This document shows, in pieces, positions 34,057 to 38,393 of a stretch of DNA of 38,393 bases. The first letter of the stretch is position 1. Every line of letters begins with the position of its first letter. A program made the translations under genes and the position numbers. The DNA lies in contig JAOBWK010000032.1 in assembly GCA_025463305.1 (NCBI GenBank), positions 1 through 38,393 on the forward strand, written 5' to 3'. The DNA comes from Ilumatobacteraceae bacterium (GTDB taxonomy: Bacteria; Actinomycetota; Acidimicrobiia; Acidimicrobiales; Ilumatobacteraceae). The notes beneath the pieces were generated by a model that was not told where the DNA came from, searched no databases, and was given only the letters and a program-made list of their open reading frames with translations.

Positions 34057-34161
34057 TCAGCGGGTCGGGTGGCTGGTGAAGCCTGGCCGGCTGTCGACCC
34101 CGTGGCGGGGAGCGACGATGGCGAGGACGCCCATCAGGGCGAGAACGATCACTGCAAACAT
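34057..34161 (-). CDS. 34-residue small membrane protein
   Basis: A short frame not obvious by length but with the best ribosome binding site in the window: CAGGAGGT (34175-34168) exactly 6 nt before ATG 34161. The product is MFAVIVLALMGVLAIVA, one hydrophobic helix, followed by a polar tail beginning PRHGVDSRPGF and ending in HPTR. The charge pattern predicts N-out or N-in single-pass insertion with an exposed basic tail. No family is recognised. It ends 21 nt before the LLM gene on the same strand and faces the LysR gene across a 70-nt divergent gap, so it should be transcribed with, or just before, the LLM gene. It could be a leader peptide, but the membrane helix argues for a stable small protein. 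Confidence 0.7.
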   Translation of the reverse strand: MFAVIVLALMGVLAIVAPRHGVDSRPGFTSHPTR

Positions 34162-34167
34162 TTCATC

Positions 34168-34175
34168 ACCTCCTG
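34168..34175 (-). promoter_or_regulatory. Near-perfect Shine-Dalgarno of the small gene
   Basis: CAGGAGGT on the minus strand complements the 16S rRNA 3' end over at least seven bases, with a 6-nt spacing to ATG 34161. Most other first genes here have no such site. Confidence 0.75.
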
Positions 34176-34207
34176 TGATTAAGCTCGACATCAGTATCGG
34201 CCTTCTC

Positions 34208-34215
34208 TATCGATA
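34208..34215. promoter_or_regulatory. TATCGATA palindrome before the LysR gene
   Basis: Short perfect palindrome in the 70-nt divergent gap, in an AT-rich stretch. It is a candidate LysR contact; short palindromes also arise by chance. Confidence 0.25.
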
Positions 34216-34231
34216 ATGGAAATGCATATTC

Positions 34232-35224
34232 ATGACTGAATCGATCGCAAACCAGGATCTACCCCTCGGCGTCGAGGTCCGGCACCTCGCCGCGCTCGAG
34301 GCGATCGCCCGCACGCACTCGTTCTCGCAGGCGGCCACGTTGCTCGGCTACGCGCAGAGTGCCGTGTCCCAGCAGATCGCCACGCTGGAGCGCGCCGTCG
34401 GCCACAAGCTGGTCGAGCGACCAGGCGGTCCTCGGCCGGTCTCGCTGACGAGCGCCGGCGACGTGCTGCTCCGCCATGCCACCCACATCACGGCGCGCCT
34501 CGGCGCAGCCAAGGCCGACCTCGACGCGCTCGCCGCCGGCGACGCCGGTGCGCTGCGCGTCGGCACGTTCCAGTCGGCCAGCGCCCGGCTCCTGCCGCCG
34601 ACGCTCACCCGCTTCCGCGACGAATGGCCGCGGATCACCGTCGAGCTGCGCAACGAGCGCCGCGGCGCGGTCCTCGAGGAGCTCGTCCGCGCCGGCCAGC
34701 TCGACCTCGCCTTCACCGACACGGGCCTGCAGGCCGCGCCGTTGCGTGCCGCCGAGCTCATCGTCGATCCCTATGTGGTGATGCTGCCCCCGAACCACGT
34801 GCTGACCGAGCACGACGAGGTCGACCTCGGCATGCTCGATGGCGTCCGGATGATCTCCGGATCGTGGGACGACACGTGCGACGCGAGAGTGTACGAAGCG
34901 ATCGAGCGCGCCGGCGTGCGGCCGAACACGATCTTCCGCAGCGACGACAACTTGACGACCCAACGCCTGGTGGCCTCCGGACTCGGCATCGCGATCGTGC
35001 CGTTGCTCGCCGTCGAGCTGCTCGTGCCCGACGCCGCCGTGACGGTGCTACCGCTCGCCGCCGGGCAGCGGCTGACCCGGAGCATCAGCATCGTCTGGCA
35101 CCAGGACCGCTACCGCAGCCGCGCCGCCGAGGCGTTCGTCGAGACGGCCGTCGCGGTTGCCGGTGGCATCGGGCTGCCCCATGTGCCGGTCATCACCTCG
35201 CGACCGATGCTCTCGCTGGTCTGA
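34232..35224 (+). CDS. LysR-family transcriptional regulator
   Basis: 330 residues. The HTH (about 15-75) shows VRHLAALEAIARTHSFSQAA, LGYAQSAVSQQIATLERAVG and LVERPGGPRPVSLTSAGDVLL. The effector domain begins at LRVGTFQSASARLLPPTL. Members bind a small inducer and activate divergent genes. The facing genes are the 34-codon membrane-protein gene and the LLM enzyme. An 8-bp palindrome TATCGATA (34208-34215) lies 16 nt before the start and may be part of its binding site. ATG 34232 has no strong Shine-Dalgarno. The gene converges on the ABC-F gene with a 12-nt gap. Confidence 0.9.
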   Translation: MTESIANQDLPLGVEVRHLAALEAIARTHSFSQAATLLGYAQSAVSQQIATLERAVGHKLVERPGGPRPVSLTSAGDVLLRHATHITARLGAAKADLDALAAGDAGALRVGTFQSASARLLPPTLTRFRDEWPRITVELRNERRGAVLEELVRAGQLDLAFTDTGLQAAPLRAAELIVDPYVVMLPPNHVLTEHDEVDLGMLDGVRMISGSWDDTCDARVYEAIERAGVRPNTIFRSDDNLTTQRLVASGLGIAIVPLLAVELLVPDAAVTVLPLAAGQRLTRSISIVWHQDRYRSRAAEAFVETAVAVAGGIGLPHVPVITSRPMLSLV

Positions 35225-35236
35225 TGCAATCGCTGA

Positions 35237-36856
<1,620 letters not shown>

Positions 36857-36864
36857 TCGTCCAG

Positions 36865-36905
36865 GGTGGCAGCACATGCGCACAACCACAACCGGGTGTG
36901 CCACC
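36865..36905. promoter_or_regulatory. 7-bp inverted repeat between divergent ABC-F and DUF2752 genes
   Basis: GGTGGCA (36865-36871) and TGCCACC (36899-36905) with a 27-nt spacer. It may be an operator; the wide spacing lowers confidence. Confidence 0.25.
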
Positions 36906-36928
36906 TCTCCGCTGCACGGACCGAGGTC

Positions 36929-36934
36929 TAGGAT
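36929..36934 (+). promoter_or_regulatory. -10 box TAGGAT of a leaderless start
   Basis: TAGGAT is followed by 7 nt and then ATG 36942, with no Shine-Dalgarno sequence. Confidence 0.5.
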
Positions 36935-36941
36935 CCGTGCG

Positions 36942-37388
36942 ATGGAGACCGTGCTCAGCGCTCCCCCGCGCACGCCGCAGAGCGTGCGGCGGGCGATGCT
37001 CGCCGGCCCGGTCGCGTGCGCCTGCGGGCTCGCCGCGGCCGCCGCCTACGTCGCCATCGCCGACCCCATGGCTCCGGGCACACACCTGCCCGCGTGCCCG
37101 CTCTACGAGTTGACGGGTCTCTACTGCCCCGGCTGCGGCCTCACCCGTGCCACGCACGCGTTCCTGCGCGGGCACCTCGGCGCAGCGCTCGGGTACAACA
37201 TCCTGTTCCCGTTCTTCATCGCCGCGATCGTGCTCGGCTGGTGGGCCTGGGTGCGCCGCACCCTCGGTCGCACCCCGTTCCGCTGGGTGTCCCGCCTCTC
37301 GCCGACGGTCGGCATCGCCTCGATCGCCGTGCTGATCGTGTTCGGCGTGATCCGCAACTTCTCGCCCTTCCACGCCCTCGCCCCCTAG
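36942..37388 (+). CDS. DUF2752 membrane protein
   Basis: 148 residues. The diagnostic block CPLYELTGLYCPGCGLTRATHAFLRGHLGAALGYN is present with its paired cysteines (YCPGCG), flanked by hydrophobic segments (about 20-42, 85-105, 125-142). The DUF2752 family is small membrane proteins of unknown function common in actinobacteria. The start is fixed by homology and by TAGGAT 7 nt upstream. The stop codon lies 13 nt from the end of the transposase gene, so the insertion element lands just behind it without breaking it. Confidence 0.85.
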   Translation: METVLSAPPRTPQSVRRAMLAGPVACACGLAAAAAYVAIADPMAPGTHLPACPLYELTGLYCPGCGLTRATHAFLRGHLGAALGYNILFPFFIAAIVLGWWAWVRRTLGRTPFRWVSRLSPTVGIASIAVLIVFGVIRNFSPFHALAP

Positions 37389-38393
37389 GTGTACTCGGCC
37401 ATCAGGTTGGTGACAGCCGGCTGATTGGCGGGAGGCCTTGGAGTGCGCTGTGGCGTCGTCGAGTGTTGTAGATCTCGATCCAGGGTGCAAGGGCGGCGGT
37501 GCGTTCAGCGTTGGTTGTGAACACGTGCCGGTAGGCCCACTCGGTCTGCAAGGTGCGGTTGAAACGCTCGACTTTGCCGTTCTGCCATGGGCAATGCGGC
37601 TTGATGAATTTGTGGGTGATGTCGTGCTCTTTCAGCAGAGCCTTGAGGGCGTTGCTGTGCCGGTAGCACCAGGCGTTGTCGGTCATCAACCGATCGATCA
37701 CGATCCCGTGCGCGGCGAAGTCGGCGATAGCCCGGGTCAAGAACCCGACACATGTCGCGGCTCGTTCGTTGTCGAGGACTTCGCTGTACGCGTATCGGCT
37801 GTGGTCGTCAACGATGGAGTGCACGTAGTCGTATCCGATCCGTGCCTTCTTCTGTGCTGAGGTCTTGCCGGCGCCGCGCCCGTGAGCCTTCCAGCCGCCA
37901 CCGTCGGGGATCTTGCCGACCTTCTTGACGTCCATGTGAGCGAGGTCGCCGGGGTGTTCGCGTTCGTAGCGGACCGCGGTGGTCTTGGAAGAGCGGATCA
38001 CGTCGCCGGTCAACGGATCCAGCTCGCACAACCTCGGCATGTCGTGGCGGCGCAACACCCGCGACACCGTCCGTGGCGCGACGCCGAGCTCAGGACCGAG
38101 CCAGTCCTGCCCGCGACGATGCTCGACCCGGGCATCAAGAACACGTCGCTCGGTCTCGTCGCTAGTCCTGTTCGGCGAGGTGTGCGGTCGCGATGAACGG
38201 TCGTAGAGGCCGTCTTCACCTTCGGCGTCGAAGCGGGCAACCCAACGCGATCCGCATTGACGCGACACGCCCATTGCCTTGGAAACGTGAGCGACGCATT
38301 GGCCCTCGTCGCGGACTCGCCGCACGAGCAGACAACGACCGTGGAACGTCAGACGGGCATTACCGTGAGACATCGAAGACCTCCGTAGTTCAG
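37389..38393 (-). mobile_element. IS481-family insertion sequence, right part cut by window edge
   Basis: The element holds one transposase gene reading leftwards. The left end must lie in the 13 nt between the DUF2752 stop (37388) and the transposase stop (37402), or within a few bases of it. The right end is outside or at the edge of the window, so terminal repeats and target duplication cannot be confirmed. Confidence 0.75.
37402..38373 (-). CDS. IS481-family transposase
   Basis: 323 residues, complete. The N-terminal helix-turn-helix region shows VAHVSKAMGVSRQCGSRWVARF; a second HTH lies near APRTVSRVLRR. The DDE catalytic residues are Asp148 (LAHMDVKKVGK), Asp232 (MTDNAWCYR) and Glu269 (NGKVERFNRT). 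CPWQNGKVERFNRTLQTEW and YNTRRRHSALQG are typical of IS481. The intact frame and triad suggest it may still be active. ATG 38373 is the only sensible start; the 20 nt before it continue to the window edge. Confidence 0.93.
   Translation of the reverse strand: MSHGNARLTFHGRCLLVRRVRDEGQCVAHVSKAMGVSRQCGSRWVARFDAEGEDGLYDRSSRPHTSPNRTSDETERRVLDARVEHRRGQDWLGPELGVAPRTVSRVLRRHDMPRLCELDPLTGDVIRSSKTTAVRYEREHPGDLAHMDVKKVGKIPDGGGWKAHGRGAGKTSAQKKARIGYDYVHSIVDDHSRYAYSEVLDNERAATCVGFLTRAIADFAAHGIVIDRLMTDNAWCYRHSNALKALLKEHDITHKFIKPHCPWQNGKVERFNRTLQTEWAYRHVFTTNAERTAALAPWIEIYNTRRRHSALQGLPPISRLSPT

Overview
The window is high-GC DNA with dense, tightly packed genes on both strands. The gene content suggests a free-living actinobacterium: LLM-class F420/flavin enzymes, MMPL transporter, a DUF2752 protein, GTG/TTG starts and many starts that look leaderless behind a TANNNT -10 box. 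My best guess is the class Acidimicrobiia (Ilumatobacter-like). That placement is inferred from gene content and base composition only.

Layout. 1-6200: an MMPL-family transporter cut by the window edge, a divergent TetR regulator, a dienelactone hydrolase, a class III aminotransferase, a small coiled-coil protein and a dihydrofolate-reductase-fold protein. 6187-10067: a compact minus-strand operon kaiC-kaiB-PAS/PAS/GAF/SpoIIE-type phosphatase, preceded by an EamA transporter. 11089-20187: a minus-strand reductive pyrimidine (hydantoin) catabolism locus holding beta-ureidopropionase, dihydropyrimidinase, (methyl)malonate-semialdehyde dehydrogenase, an LLM oxidoreductase and a four-gene ABC importer of the NMT1/THI5 type. 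A divergent MocR-type regulator (20357-21706) probably controls it. 21870-27972: housekeeping-like genes, namely a DUF2007 protein, an eIF2B-like protein, a thioredoxin-like protein, the HrpB helicase and class I fumarase. 27991-34035: a TetR regulator with twin operators facing two SDR genes, an alpha/beta hydrolase, a secreted S33/TAP-like peptidase and a second LLM enzyme. 34057-35224: a previously overlooked 34-residue membrane-protein gene and a LysR regulator. 35237-38393: an ABC-F ATPase, a DUF2752 protein and an IS481-family transposase at the right edge.

How the genes work together. The importer would bring in a pyrimidine or dihydropyrimidine. The ring is opened by dihydropyrimidinase (17890-19314), the carbamoyl group is removed by beta-ureidopropionase (19345-20187), an aminotransferase (possibly the one at 3658-5010) makes malonate semialdehyde, and MmsA (16123-17607) yields acetyl-CoA. 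No classical dihydropyrimidine dehydrogenase is present; the LLM enzyme at 15088-16116 sits in the place where a ring-activating enzyme would be expected. The Kai operon joins an ATP-sensing/timing module without KaiA to a sensor phosphatase of the PP2C/SpoIIE type. It is the best candidate here for a little-described system.
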